Part shown: positions 36,083 to 45,100 of the stretch, one piece after another
Layout: each line of letters opens with the position of its first letter
How positions within the stretch are numbered: the stretch's first letter is position 1
Source of the DNA: JBDRHL01 sp043816955
GTDB taxonomy: Bacteria; Planctomycetota; Phycisphaerae; Sedimentisphaerales; CAYZTY01
Direction of reading: 5' to 3'
NCBI GenBank assembly: GCA_043816955.1
Contig: JBDRHL010000190.1
Location: 10,245-74,244 of the forward strand
Length of the DNA: 64,000 nt
Made by a program: the position numbers and the translations under genes
Notes under the pieces: model-generated
The model's database searches: none
Told to the model about the DNA's origin: nothing
What the model saw: the letters and a program-made list of their open reading frames with translations, nothing else

Positions 36083-36349
36083 CTACTTCCGCAAGCCCAG
36101 CCTCGATATTATCTGCCGGTACCTGTTGATATCTTTGTTACTGACATATTTTAGCAATGCCGAACGTGTCCCCACCATTTTGAGCAGGCCGCGCCGTGAG
36201 GCGTGGTCTTTCTTGTGCAGCTTAAGATGCTCGGTAAGTTCGTTGATCCTTTTGGTCAATATTGCAATCTGCACCTCGGGCGAGCCGGTATCAGCTTCAT
36301 GGAGCTTGAAATCCTTTATAATTGTGCTTTTAGTTTCTTTTGTCAGCAT
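36083..36349 (-). CDS. rpsO: 30S ribosomal protein S15
   Basis: This 88-residue primary 16S rRNA-binding protein has the usual length. The S15 signature is present ([38 protein letters not shown]). It is encoded upstream of pnp as in many bacteria, where S15 often represses its own mRNA through the leader. I cannot identify the leader structure by eye. Confidence 0.97.
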   Translation of the reverse strand: MLTKETKSTIIKDFKLHEADTGSPEVQIAILTKRINELTEHLKLHKKDHASRRGLLKMVGTRSALLKYVSNKDINRYRQIISRLGLRK

Positions 36350-36445
36350 TTCCTGTACATACCTTTCAACTTCTTCAAAACATGAATTATACCTGCTCAG
36401 ACGGTATATGCAAGCTTTTTTTCCGGAAAAATAATATCGGGATTT

Positions 36446-36515
36446 TCCTGGCGTCCCGCCAGGACGGAACCAGCAGAGACCCTGCCGGGGGTTCCGAATA
36501 GGTACTCCCGGCAGG
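36446..36515 (-). terminator. Probable terminator region after the gspE-like gene
   Basis: Two GC-rich hairpins lie between the gspE stop and rpsO. CCTGCCGGG pairs with CCCGGCAGG (36481-36515), and TCCTGGCG pairs with CGCCAGGA over a 3-base loop (36446-36464). Read on the minus strand, the second is followed by an A/T-rich run with TTATTTTT. They probably end the pilus-cluster transcript. Confidence 0.55.
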
Positions 36516-36529
36516 CGGTCGGATGTGCG

Positions 36530-38239
36530 CTAGCCGATCACTCGCGATACCTCTTCGATTGTGGTAATTGCCCCCTCGACCTTGTGCATGGCATCTTGCT
36601 TCATGGTGATCAGCCCGTTTTGAGCAGCGGCTTTGCGCAGGGTTCTCGAATCGGCGCCTGTGCTGATTAAATGCATAATGTTGTCGTCGGGAACAAACAA
36701 TTCGTGGATAGCAATCCGCCCGAGATAGCCGGTGTTACGACACTTTTCGCACCCGACCGCTTGATAAGACTTTTTTGCGGTGAACCCGGTTTTGTCAAGC
36801 AGCCTCGGCATGTCCGGACCTCCGGTATTTTTTTTCCTGCAGTTCGGGCATATCCTGCCCACCAATCGCTGAGCCAGGACGGCAATCAGCGCTTCGCTGA
36901 GCAGATAAGGCCTGACCCCCATGTCCAGCAATGCGCTGACAGCCCCGACTGCATCATGTGTGCACATAGTTGAAAGAATAAGGCGTCCCGAAAGTGCCCC
37001 GTGGACCGCGAGACTGGCAGTCTGCTGATCCGGAATTTGCCCTATCATTATCACATCTGGATCCTGCTGCAGGACTTTCTGCATCGCAGCAGCAAAACCA
37101 AAACCGCTGTCTTTGCCGACCTGGAACTGATTAACCCCTTCGATATTGCATTTGACGGGGTTTTCAATAGTGCATATATTTTTTGAATCGTTCCTTAATT
37201 CTGAAAGGGCTGCGTAAAGCGTGGTACTTTTGCCCGATTCTGCCGGCCCGGTTACGAGAATCAATCCGCTTGTGGAATGAATTTTTTTTCTGAATAATTC
37301 GAGATTGTCATAGCTGAAACCCAGCGACTCCGTGTTCAGAATGACCCTTCGGGGATCGGCAATGGTTATTACCACCTTTTCGTAATAGTTGCCGGGTATC
37401 ATGGAGACACGAAGGTCTATCGGGCGGTCTTTGACCATGACGTGAATCTCACCGTCCTGTGGAATATCCCGCCGTCCCACATCCAGCTGAGCCATAATCT
37501 TGATCCGGGAGACAATTGCAGAATGCATCTGGTAGGGCGGCCGCATCTTCTCATACAATCTGCCGTCCGCCCGATACCTGATCCGCAGCTGCCGGTCATC
37601 GGGCTCTATGTGAATGTCGCTGACGTTTTCTCTGATCGCGCTGCAAAGAAGGTAATTTACGAAGCGTACCACGGGCATCTGGGCGGCGACTTCACAAAGA
37701 TTTGCCGAATCTTCAGCAACCCTGTCAATCAGACTGAATTCTTCGATGTCCTGCTCACTGATTATTTCATCCAGCACGAATACATTGGCTGCCGGAAGGT
37801 AGCTCTGCAGCGTCGATCTTATATCACCGCCGGTCGCGCATACGATCTGGACTTTACAGCCTGTCAGACGCTCTATTTCCTCGATCACAAAAACATTCGT
37901 CGGCTCACTTACCGCAACGGTCAGAACGTTGTAAACCTTGAACAGGGGCATTACCGTATATTCTTCGAGAAACTCTCTTGGCAGGATCGATATAACGCCG
38001 GCATCGGATATCCTGGGACAGATACGTGCGAATGGAACCCCGCAGGACTGGGCCAGTGCCCACGCTATTTCCTCTTCGCTGCAGATACCCCTTTCAACGA
38101 GAATTTCACCCAGCAGTTTGCGCGTGCTGCTGCCTGCCTGCATCGAAAGTGCCTCATCTATCTGCTCGGCATTTACAAGGCCTTGCAGTTGAAGAACCTG
38201 ACCGAGCTGTAGTTTGTTTGATGTAACCTGCTGAGTCAT
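36530..38239 (-). CDS. gspE: GspE/PilB-like secretion ATPase with altered catalytic residues
   Basis: The protein has 569 residues. Residues 10-75 contain two MshEN-like motifs (QLGQVLQLQGL...EALSMQ and LLGEILVERGI...ALAQ), the module that binds c-di-GMP in related ATPases. The ATPase core has Walker A GPAESGKSTTLY and the two-CxxC motif (CPNCRKK, CEKCRNTGYLGR). The Walker B region reads DPDVIMIGQIPD where families usually have GEIRD, and the His box reads LSTMCTHDA instead of LSTLHTNDA. Loss of the Glu, Arg and His suggests weak or no ATP hydrolysis. It is the last gene of the pilus cluster. Confidence 0.9.
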   Translation of the reverse strand: MTQQVTSNKLQLGQVLQLQGLVNAEQIDEALSMQAGSSTRKLLGEILVERGICSEEEIAWALAQSCGVPFARICPRISDAGVISILPREFLEEYTVMPLFKVYNVLTVAVSEPTNVFVIEEIERLTGCKVQIVCATGGDIRSTLQSYLPAANVFVLDEIISEQDIEEFSLIDRVAEDSANLCEVAAQMPVVRFVNYLLCSAIRENVSDIHIEPDDRQLRIRYRADGRLYEKMRPPYQMHSAIVSRIKIMAQLDVGRRDIPQDGEIHVMVKDRPIDLRVSMIPGNYYEKVVITIADPRRVILNTESLGFSYDNLELFRKKIHSTSGLILVTGPAESGKSTTLYAALSELRNDSKNICTIENPVKCNIEGVNQFQVGKDSGFGFAAAMQKVLQQDPDVIMIGQIPDQQTASLAVHGALSGRLILSTMCTHDAVGAVSALLDMGVRPYLLSEALIAVLAQRLVGRICPNCRKKNTGGPDMPRLLDKTGFTAKKSYQAVGCEKCRNTGYLGRIAIHELFVPDDNIMHLISTGADSRTLRKAAAQNGLITMKQDAMHKVEGAITTIEEVSRVIG

Positions 38240-38265
38240 ATCAAATTGATCCGGGTAATTTCATG

Positions 38266-38601
38266 TTAAACATAGCTTTTAATCGCCTGCTCCACGCTTT
38301 CATAGCAGTCGAATTCGGTATTGAGCCTTGTGATCTCCAGAATTTTAGCACAGTTATCGTCCGGACATGCCAGCTTCATCCAGCAGTTATTCTCGTAGAA
38401 GTGATCCCGAACGGAAAGCAGCTGCTCAAGACCCTCACTGCTGATAAAACCGACATGACTCATATCAAAAATGACACCATTTTTGTCCTTGGCGAGCAGC
38501 CCGCCGGTTGTCCTGCGAAGAATGTCGAGCAAATCGTTCCGCAGATCGCCTTGCAGATCCACCACAACCACACCGTCATATTCCTGCGCCTTCATTCTCA
38601 T
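38266..38601 (-). CDS. STAS-domain protein (anti-sigma-factor antagonist-like)
   Basis: This 111-residue STAS protein contains GVVVVDLQGDL and, at the switch region, DMSHVGFISSEGLEQLL. That region retains a phosphorylatable Ser next to the usual position. Such proteins switch partners through Ser phosphorylation. It overlaps the HD-GYP gene by 4 bases, so the two are translationally coupled. No serine kinase partner is seen nearby. Confidence 0.85.
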   Translation of the reverse strand: MRMKAQEYDGVVVVDLQGDLRNDLLDILRRTTGGLLAKDKNGVIFDMSHVGFISSEGLEQLLSVRDHFYENNCWMKLACPDDNCAKILEITRLNTEFDCYESVEQAIKSYV

Positions 38602-40289
38602 CGTATCAGCGCTCCAACAGCATTACTTTCATATTCCGAAAAGCCGTCCCGGAACGTGTTTTCGATCGTGCCGTCCTGCAGTATCTCCCAGAGCTTGTGT
38701 ACGTTACTCTCAATAAAGATTTGGCCGATTTCCTCATCGAAATGGGTCCCCAGCTTGCTTTTGATTTCCTCGATGGCCTTATCAATGGACATTGCATCGC
38801 GGTAGCTGCGTCGTGAGGTCATCGCGTCAAAGCAGTCGGCAAGCATCACTATTTTGCCGATCAGAGGAATCTCATCTCCGCGCAGGCCGTTAGGGTATCC
38901 GGTTCCATCCACATGTTCGTGATGGCAGAGCACGCCGGAGGTTATATCCCGCATCAATTTTATCTCGGAAAGTATATTGGCTCCTATCAGGGGATGTGAC
39001 TTGATGCGATTGAGTTCTTCTGCGCTGAGCTTTCCTTTCTTGGTCAATACCGCGTCGTTGACCCCGATTTTGCCTATATCGTGCAGCAGCCCTGTCAGAT
39101 AAATCTTGTGTATCACATCTTCCTCCAGCGGCTTCTGCTCGGCATAGCGATGTGCTATCCACTGTGAAATCAGTGCAACCCGTTCGGAATGGCCCCTGGT
39201 ATATTCATCCTTTGCATCGATGCTTTTCGTAAGTGCCTTGAGTGATCCTATGAACAGGTCCTTGAGTTCCCTGAATAACCTGCCGTTTTCGACAAAAACC
39301 ACACATTCGTCAGCTATGGAAGTGAACATCTTTACGTCGATGCTGTCGAAATCGCTCTTGTCTATCCTGTTTACCGCAACCATTATTCCTGTGATTTTGT
39401 TGTTGCTTAGCAGCGGCACTGCAATAATATTTCTTATCCACTCCGGCCAGGCATAGCGGAACGGCGCATCCACCTCGCTGTCAAGTAGTGCCTCTTTGCC
39501 TGAGCTGACTTCCTGCTGCACCCGGCTGTAGAGAAGATCGGCGAAGTGTTCATCGATCTCGATCAGCCCTGCTCCTGCGGCAAGAGCATGCTGGTGCTCA
39601 TATCCGATCTTTTTCCCCAGTAAAACCGCTATGCCTTCAACATTGACAAGTTCTGTGATACTGTCACACGCCATCTGAAGGTAATTGGAATCTGGTTCAC
39701 TAATCTTCATATTTCTGATCATCTTGTAAAGCACGACCAGTTCTTCGTATGTCTGCGCCAGCTCATTACTCAATATATCGATTTCTTTCCCGGAATTAGC
39801 GGTCGATTCAAAATAATCAGCGAAGAGCGAAAGAAGCTCCTGCAGATATTCACAGTCCCGCGCCGGCGCCGTTGCACAGGCATTTAAAATTTGCCTGTAA
39901 TCGATCTCATGCTGAGAGCAAAAACATTTCAAATAATCATAATTTGCCTTCTGCGGCGCTCCGGCATCGATTATCGCAACGCCGACAGTTTTTTTGGAAA
40001 AACAGAGAACCTGTGAGATTGCCCCGTTTTCGCCTCCGGCGCCTGTGCCTGCCGTTTCATGCTCCTCGTTCAGAATCTGACGTGCCAGGTCCGACAGTTT
40101 TGCCTGATCGCTTGTGAAAGCCCCGCCGTCCAGATATAACACTGTTTCCGCATTACAGTCGCAGACCATAAAATTGACGCCGAACTTTTGCAGTTTTTGA
40201 GCGAACTGCTCGATCAGCGTGAATTGCACGGCAGTGAAGCCGCATTGTGTGCCTGCCGGCATGAATAAATTACCATGGATTTCAGACAT
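38598..40289 (-). CDS. GAF and HD-GYP domain protein, predicted c-di-GMP phosphodiesterase
   Basis: The protein has 563 residues. An N-terminal region of about 190 residues without a known domain is followed by a GAF domain (about 200-345) and an HD-GYP domain (about 365-540). The HD-GYP marks are LLHDIGKIGVND, HPLIGANIL, HHEHVDGTGYPNGLRG and MLADCFDAMTSRRSYR. HD-GYP enzymes cleave cyclic di-GMP. Its position between a receiver gene and a STAS gene in the pilus cluster points to control of that machine. Confidence 0.92.
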   Translation of the reverse strand: MSEIHGNLFMPAGTQCGFTAVQFTLIEQFAQKLQKFGVNFMVCDCNAETVLYLDGGAFTSDQAKLSDLARQILNEEHETAGTGAGGENGAISQVLCFSKKTVGVAIIDAGAPQKANYDYLKCFCSQHEIDYRQILNACATAPARDCEYLQELLSLFADYFESTANSGKEIDILSNELAQTYEELVVLYKMIRNMKISEPDSNYLQMACDSITELVNVEGIAVLLGKKIGYEHQHALAAGAGLIEIDEHFADLLYSRVQQEVSSGKEALLDSEVDAPFRYAWPEWIRNIIAVPLLSNNKITGIMVAVNRIDKSDFDSIDVKMFTSIADECVVFVENGRLFRELKDLFIGSLKALTKSIDAKDEYTRGHSERVALISQWIAHRYAEQKPLEEDVIHKIYLTGLLHDIGKIGVNDAVLTKKGKLSAEELNRIKSHPLIGANILSEIKLMRDITSGVLCHHEHVDGTGYPNGLRGDEIPLIGKIVMLADCFDAMTSRRSYRDAMSIDKAIEEIKSKLGTHFDEEIGQIFIESNVHKLWEILQDGTIENTFRDGFSEYESNAVGALIR

Positions 40290-40291
40290 TT

Positions 40292-40678
40292 TTATTTCAG
40301 CACCTCACTTTCATGTAGCACATCCTCAACAGCATGGAGCAATTCACGAGGGCTGAAAGGCTTGCTCAGAACCCCGTTAATGTGCAGGTGCTCTTTTTCT
40401 TCGTCGGCAACTGCAAAACCTCTGGCAGTCAGCATTATCACCGGGATGTCGAGCGTTTTTTTATTCACCCGCAGTTTTTCCACAAATTCCAGGCCCGTCA
40501 TGCCTGGCATCTGGAAGTCTGTCACGATAATATCAGGTTTCTCACGGCAGGCCAGCGAGTAGCCGTCATCACCGTTTTCCGCTGTAATTACGCTATAGCC
40601 GTTATTTCGGAACTTTACCGAAACAACGTGGACAATATGAATCTCATCATCTATTACAAGAATCTTTCTGCCTGGCAT
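40292..40678 (-). CDS. Single-domain response regulator (CheY-like)
   Basis: This 128-residue receiver domain has KILVIDDEIHIVHV, the phosphoacceptor Asp in IIVTDFQMPGMTG, and LTARG and LSKPFSPREL for the conserved Thr and Lys. There is no output domain. It sits 2 bases before the HD-GYP gene and 22 bases after the sensor kinase, so it probably relays from the kinase to the HD-GYP or ATPase. Confidence 0.93.
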   Translation of the reverse strand: MPGRKILVIDDEIHIVHVVSVKFRNNGYSVITAENGDDGYSLACREKPDIIVTDFQMPGMTGLEFVEKLRVNKKTLDIPVIMLTARGFAVADEEKEHLHINGVLSKPFSPRELLHAVEDVLHESEVLK

Positions 40679-40700
40679 TTTGATGTCTCCAAATAATTCT

Positions 40701-42131
40701 TTAACAGCTTATTGCTGCCTCCTGCCCGCTGTGCAGGGCAAGCTCAAAGCCGATTCGGCTGCCCTGTCCTGCTCTGCTGTCGGCGAATACCCGTCCATGG
40801 TGGACCTTTTCCACTATCTGTCTGACCAGACTCAAGCCAAGTCCGGTCCCCTCGGCGCAGCTTTTGTTTGCTTCAACTCTGTAAAACTTATCAAAAATAT
40901 GTTTAATCTCATCTTCAGGAATACCGACACCCGTATCACAGACAGCTACGTTAACAATGCCGTCTGCTTCATTGACTTCGCTCTCGACGCTGATAGTCCC
41001 CCCCTGCGGCGTGTACTTGACCGCGTTACCCAGAAGATTGACAATTACCTGCACAAGCATATCCTTATCTGCATATACACTGCCGAAAACCGCCGGTAAA
41101 TGTTCCACTATCTGTATGCCTTTTTCCTGCGCCCGGCTTTGGACGATATTTACTGCTTCTTTAATCATCATTAAAATGCTGACCGGCTCTTTGTTTACCT
41201 TTATAAGTCCCGACTCGATCCGGGAAAGATTCAGAATATCGTCGATTAAATGACAAAGCCTTTTGCTCTGTTTCTGGATAACATCGTAGAATTCCCGGCA
41301 ACCCTGCTCGTCTTGTACCTCGCCGTCGGCAAGCATCTCCGCACAAGCGGTTATCGATGCCAGCGGCGTCTTCAATTCGTGTGAAACATGATTGACAAAT
41401 TCATTTTTCAGTCTGGATATTTCTTTTTCGCGCGTTATGTCATGCAGGGATGAAACTACCGCCCAAAACTGTCCTGACTCGTCAAAAATACATGAAGCGG
41501 TGCAGTCAAAAGTGCGCTGCCGACCTGCGGATGATAATTCTATCTCCCCTCTGGCATTTACAAGCCCTCTTTGCCTGGCCTGGCGAATCAAAGCTGTGAG
41601 TTCTTCCCTGCCAACAAGAACGGATATATTGCGGTGCTCAATCTTTTCCGCATCAAATCCGAAAAGCCTGCCAGCTGCCCTGTTGGCAGCCAGAACACAG
41701 TCTGAATCATCGGTGACAAAGACCGCGTCGCAAAGGCTGTTGATTACCGATTCGAACCAGGATTTGCGATTCTGGCACAACTGAACCTTGAGGCGAAGCT
41801 CTTTTGTCTCATTCTCCAGTGCATGAATCCGGCCTGCGCAGTGCTTCGACCACGTATCTATCGCTTCATCCAGCATCCCTGCTGTTGTGGGAGTGTGTAG
41901 CTGGCCTGATACTGCCCGGTTGTCTTTTAATTTTTCGATGGTATTTGTGATACAGTTGTGGAATTTCAATCCATACCAGCCAAGCAAGAGGATTCCGATA
42001 AAAGCCAGACACAGCAATACCCATGCAGTTGGAGCGGCTGATTCCCATGAGGTATAAAAACATACATATACAGCCAGGCTCGCCGCCGCTGCCGCAAGAA
42101 CAACCAGATACAGTTTTCTTTGCCGGTTCAA
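40701..42131 (-). CDS. Membrane-bound PAS sensor histidine kinase
   Basis: The 476-residue kinase has two N-terminal membrane helices with a very short outer loop (LYLVVLAAAAASLAVYVCF and WVLLCLAFIGILLLGWYG). A coiled-coil linker, a PAS domain (SVINSLCDAVFVTDDSDCVL), HisKA (HVSHELKTPLASITACAEM) and HATPase (NLLGNAVKYTPQGG, DTGVGIP, GTGLGLSLVRQI) follow. It lies 18 bases after the PilO-like gene and is followed by a receiver gene, making it the likely sensor of the pilus cluster. Confidence 0.92.
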   Translation of the reverse strand: MNRQRKLYLVVLAAAAASLAVYVCFYTSWESAAPTAWVLLCLAFIGILLLGWYGLKFHNCITNTIEKLKDNRAVSGQLHTPTTAGMLDEAIDTWSKHCAGRIHALENETKELRLKVQLCQNRKSWFESVINSLCDAVFVTDDSDCVLAANRAAGRLFGFDAEKIEHRNISVLVGREELTALIRQARQRGLVNARGEIELSSAGRQRTFDCTASCIFDESGQFWAVVSSLHDITREKEISRLKNEFVNHVSHELKTPLASITACAEMLADGEVQDEQGCREFYDVIQKQSKRLCHLIDDILNLSRIESGLIKVNKEPVSILMMIKEAVNIVQSRAQEKGIQIVEHLPAVFGSVYADKDMLVQVIVNLLGNAVKYTPQGGTISVESEVNEADGIVNVAVCDTGVGIPEDEIKHIFDKFYRVEANKSCAEGTGLGLSLVRQIVEKVHHGRVFADSRAGQGSRIGFELALHSGQEAAISC

Positions 42132-42149
42132 TTCAGCACCTTCTTTCTT

Positions 42150-42752
42150 TTACTTTACGCCCTGATTAGCCATCTGCTTTATCAATGCCTGCTGATTCGA
42201 TTGGTGTTTCAGCTCGCTGTTTCTGTAATAAACATAAATCTCCATTGCCATTTCCATATTATCAGGATAATCCGATGCGGATGATAGGCACGAATGGCCG
42301 ATCCGTACCAGCCTCTCACAGTGCTCCAGCGACTCAACAAGTCCGAGTATCTGCTGAAAGCTGCCCGTACATCGGATACTGACGGGGACCTGCACAATAT
42401 CATCATCTTCTGAGGGAATCTCATTGCCGAAAATAATCGCTTCTGCTTTGAGGCTGTGTTCATCAATCGCCTTTAACAACTGCTCAGAAAAAGGCCCCAG
42501 GTCCCTGTGCATCGGGATTTTCGCATCGAAATTTCCGACTATCTCCCGCTGCTTCCGAAGCTCGGCTCGAACGATGGGTAGTTGTTCCAGATTGGCAATT
42601 TTTGTTGCAATCGCAAATTCATGCTTCAATTTTGCCTCACTTGCTGCTTCGACGCGCCTTTGAAGTGGCAGGCATTTCAACAGCAGAAATGCTGCTGAGG
42701 TTATCAGGAACATGATAATCACAATAAGATCTCTGCGATTCCGGAATCTCAT
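42150..42752 (-). CDS. pilO: PilO-like pilus assembly protein
   Basis: The 200-residue bitopic protein has one membrane helix (LIVIIMFLITSAAFLLLKCL), a coiled coil and a ferredoxin-like domain (VSIRCTGSFQQILGLVESLE) typical of PilO/GspM. It overlaps the PilN-like gene by 4 bases. PilN and PilO form the inner-membrane alignment complex together with PilM. Confidence 0.8.
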   Translation of the reverse strand: MRFRNRRDLIVIIMFLITSAAFLLLKCLPLQRRVEAASEAKLKHEFAIATKIANLEQLPIVRAELRKQREIVGNFDAKIPMHRDLGPFSEQLLKAIDEHSLKAEAIIFGNEIPSEDDDIVQVPVSIRCTGSFQQILGLVESLEHCERLVRIGHSCLSSASDYPDNMEMAMEIYVYYRNSELKHQSNQQALIKQMANQGVK

Positions 42753-43339
42753 CGAACAGCCTCCTTCACTTTGCCGGGATCACTTGTACAACAGCAGATG
42801 ATTTCAAACTCTACAAGCGCCGGATCGTGGATTCTTTTGAGTAATCGCGGCTCGACCGTATCGAAAAGCCTGAACCCAGCCAGCTTTTTCACAAAACATG
42901 TAACCTCATCGCAGCTTCGGACGGTGCCTTTTATCAGGACCGTGTATTTGCTGCCCGGATTCTGCCTGTCTATCGGAATAGAATCGATCATGATTATGCC
43001 CAGCCCGACATCCGTGGAGGACAGGGACTTTATCCCGCTGAGCAGCTCGGAAACATTTATTGGCGAGCCATACTTTTCCAGAATTGCGGCGTTTTCGTAT
43101 AATGAAACAAGCTCGTTTCTGCCTGCCGCAATATCCGTCAGCACCGGTCCGGTGATTTTCTCTTCCGCAACCAGCCGGTTCGTCCGTGCCTCAAGATTCG
43201 AAAGAGTCAATCTGCTGCAGAAGCCCCATGTAACCATCACAATAAAAACACAGCTCATCACAATACACTGAGTATGATAGAACCGACGGTTTCGCCGGTT
43301 ACACCTGTACCAGTCAGGAAGAAAATCTATTTCATACAT
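42749..43339 (-). CDS. pilN: PilN-like pilus assembly protein
   Basis: This 196-residue bitopic protein has a short cytoplasmic start (MYEIDFLPDWYRCNRRNRR) carrying the IDFLP motif that in PilN binds PilM. One membrane helix and a periplasmic ferredoxin-like domain (YTVLIKGTVRSCDEVTCFVK) follow. It overlaps PilM by 8 bases and PilO by 4. The IDFLP motif and gene order make the assignment firm. Confidence 0.85.
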   Translation of the reverse strand: MYEIDFLPDWYRCNRRNRRFYHTQCIVMSCVFIVMVTWGFCSRLTLSNLEARTNRLVAEEKITGPVLTDIAAGRNELVSLYENAAILEKYGSPINVSELLSGIKSLSSTDVGLGIIMIDSIPIDRQNPGSKYTVLIKGTVRSCDEVTCFVKKLAGFRLFDTVEPRLLKRIHDPALVEFEIICCCTSDPGKVKEAVR

Positions 43340-44447
43340 ATTCAGTTTCCTCCACCACTGCTGGTTTCCATCCCTTCAGGCATGACCCGGCAGCTACAGC
43401 AAGCTCACTGAACTTGTCCTGCCCATTCCGTTGGGTTTCCATGCTGCCTGCAGAAAAATCCTTCAGAGGTTCAGCAACCGTCACCGGCAAAGCAAGTCTC
43501 CGGCAGCAGGTCTCTGCAAAACGGCTGTCGCAGACCTCGCCCCCGCTCAGGATCATCTCAGCCGGCCTTTGTCCGCGGAACGTTACCGCGTAATAACGCA
43601 CACACATCGATATCTGGCTGACAAGTTCTTCGATGACCTCCTGTGTTACATCGTTTATTATCTGTTGCATCTGGGCGTCGATTGTCTCCGAACTCGCACC
43701 TGTCCTGATCTGGGTCCGCAACAGTGCAGCCTCTTCGGGATTAACCTGCACCTTTGCCGAGATTGCAGCATCGATTTTCTCGCCGCCGCCGCCGCGTATC
43801 TGCCTGACAAACCCGATGTGCCTGCCTTGAGTTATCACCACAGTTGTATAGCAACTGCCGATATCGACAAAAACATTCACCGTCTCTTTATCGTTCTGCC
43901 GCCGCAAAGACCTCTGGAAATTCCGAAACAACGCGCATGGGACACTGTCTATGCCCACCGGAGACAACCCGCATTTCTCAAGAAATTCAATATGGCTTCC
44001 TATGGCTTCATTGCCTGCCGCAAAGACTATCAATTCCTGTTTTTTTTGTCCCCCATAGCCGATATTGCCTGCGGCGATGTATTTGACGGTATTCACCGCT
44101 CCGTCTATGCCGAGCCGAGCCAGAGTTTCCTGTGGGATTTCATCGCCTTGTTCAAAGGTGTCGACTGGATCGATACGCAGAATCTTCACCCTGAGATCAT
44201 CGTTTGACAGGCAGGAAACAACCTCGCGACCGCGAAAGCCGCCTGTTGCAAGCATCGAGTTAATTGCCGAACTGGCAAAGGCAAGCTGCCCATTTCTGCC
44301 ATTACGAAGTGAATAATCGAAAGCGACCTTATCTGCGGCCAGAACACTGATGCGCCCGCGACTGAAAACCAGTTGAACCATCTTAACCGAGTCGTGGCCT
44401 ATATCCAGCCCGATGGGGCTGACTTTATGCAGCAAAAAACCATACAT
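43332..44447 (-). CDS. pilM: PilM-like actin-fold pilus assembly protein
   Basis: The 371-residue actin-like ATPase fold protein has phosphate 1 motif PIGLDIGHDSVKMVQL, VNVFVDIGSCYTTVVI (phosphate 2) and AEMILSGGEVCDS (adenosine region). PilM sits under the inner membrane and binds the PilN N-terminus. It lies 12 bases after the GspH-like gene. The signature and order are typical of type IV pilus or type II secretion clusters. Confidence 0.88.
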   Translation of the reverse strand: MYGFLLHKVSPIGLDIGHDSVKMVQLVFSRGRISVLAADKVAFDYSLRNGRNGQLAFASSAINSMLATGGFRGREVVSCLSNDDLRVKILRIDPVDTFEQGDEIPQETLARLGIDGAVNTVKYIAAGNIGYGGQKKQELIVFAAGNEAIGSHIEFLEKCGLSPVGIDSVPCALFRNFQRSLRRQNDKETVNVFVDIGSCYTTVVITQGRHIGFVRQIRGGGGEKIDAAISAKVQVNPEEAALLRTQIRTGASSETIDAQMQQIINDVTQEVIEELVSQISMCVRYYAVTFRGQRPAEMILSGGEVCDSRFAETCCRRLALPVTVAEPLKDFSAGSMETQRNGQDKFSELAVAAGSCLKGWKPAVVEETEYV

Positions 44448-44459
44448 CGTTGTAAACCT

Positions 44460-44984
44460 CTAGCGAATATTTATGAAGCCTGTCGTAGGCTCAACTTCAA
44501 CAACCAGGCTGTGGCCGGAGTTGCTCAGCTTGATGCGCCCGTTGCGCAACTGTCTACCCTGCTCGTTCCAGGGACACCCAAGATAATCGAACTCGAGTCG
44601 CATTGCCGAATCAAAATCAACCTCACTGATTTGCACTTTTCTGAGGTGGCGTAGTGCCCCTAAATCCACAACATAAGCTATGCCGTCCTGCACCGGGTGG
44701 CCGATTGCCCGGCCTGACGCGTCTTCGATCCAGTAATGTATCCGTTCTTCATCAAAAACTATGGCGTGCCTTTGCTGCCGGCTCATAGCCAGGCTCTGGG
44801 CATATTCGATATCTGTTGCCAGGATACTTGCCGCACGATAAAGTCGCATACTTGATGCGGAGCTGAACATCGGCTGAACCAGCAAGCCCACAACCAGCAG
44901 AACCACCGCGGTAATTCCGATCTGCCACGGGCTTAGCAGTGCCCTTTGTCTTGTTCTGTTTTGTGTTTGAGTCAGTACGCGCAT
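44460..44984 (-). CDS. GspH-like pseudopilin-related membrane protein
   Basis: The 174-residue protein has an N-terminal membrane helix (WQIGITAVVLLVVGLLVQPM) and a C-terminal region (LAMSRQQRHAIVFDEERI, NGRIKLSNSGHSLVVEVEP) recalling GspH minor pseudopilins. The usual prepilin cleavage motif G-F/M-xxx-E before the helix is absent, so it is probably not processed and may be a retained assembly protein. The gene overlaps a small membrane ORF by 13 bases and precedes pilM. Confidence 0.65.
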   Translation of the reverse strand: MRVLTQTQNRTRQRALLSPWQIGITAVVLLVVGLLVQPMFSSASSMRLYRAASILATDIEYAQSLAMSRQQRHAIVFDEERIHYWIEDASGRAIGHPVQDGIAYVVDLGALRHLRKVQISEVDFDSAMRLEFDYLGCPWNEQGRQLRNGRIKLSNSGHSLVVEVEPTTGFINIR

Positions 44985-45100
44985 CGGGGCTCCATCAATA
45001 CCGCTGCGATAAGCAGCGCAGTGATTATGATGATTACCTTGAGCAGCAGGGTATCTTGAATCAGGCTCTCGAATTCCCTGGTAAGTTTTACATTAAACAT
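44972..45100 (-). CDS. 42-residue single-pass membrane peptide
   Basis: This small gene has a strong ribosome site (AAGGAGT) before the ATG. It encodes MFNVKLTREFESLIQDTLLL followed by a hydrophobic helix (KVIIIITALLIAAVLM) and a 6-residue tail. It overlaps the start of the GspH-like gene by 13 bases, as real coupled genes do. The peptide resembles no family I know. It may be a small subunit of the pilus inner-membrane platform. Confidence 0.65.
   Translation of the reverse strand: MFNVKLTREFESLIQDTLLLKVIIIITALLIAAVLMEPRCAY

Noticed and set aside
41745..41775. GATTCGAACC resembling a tRNA T loop on the minus strand
   Set aside because: It lies inside the kinase coding sequence, and no acceptor or other arms can be built around it.
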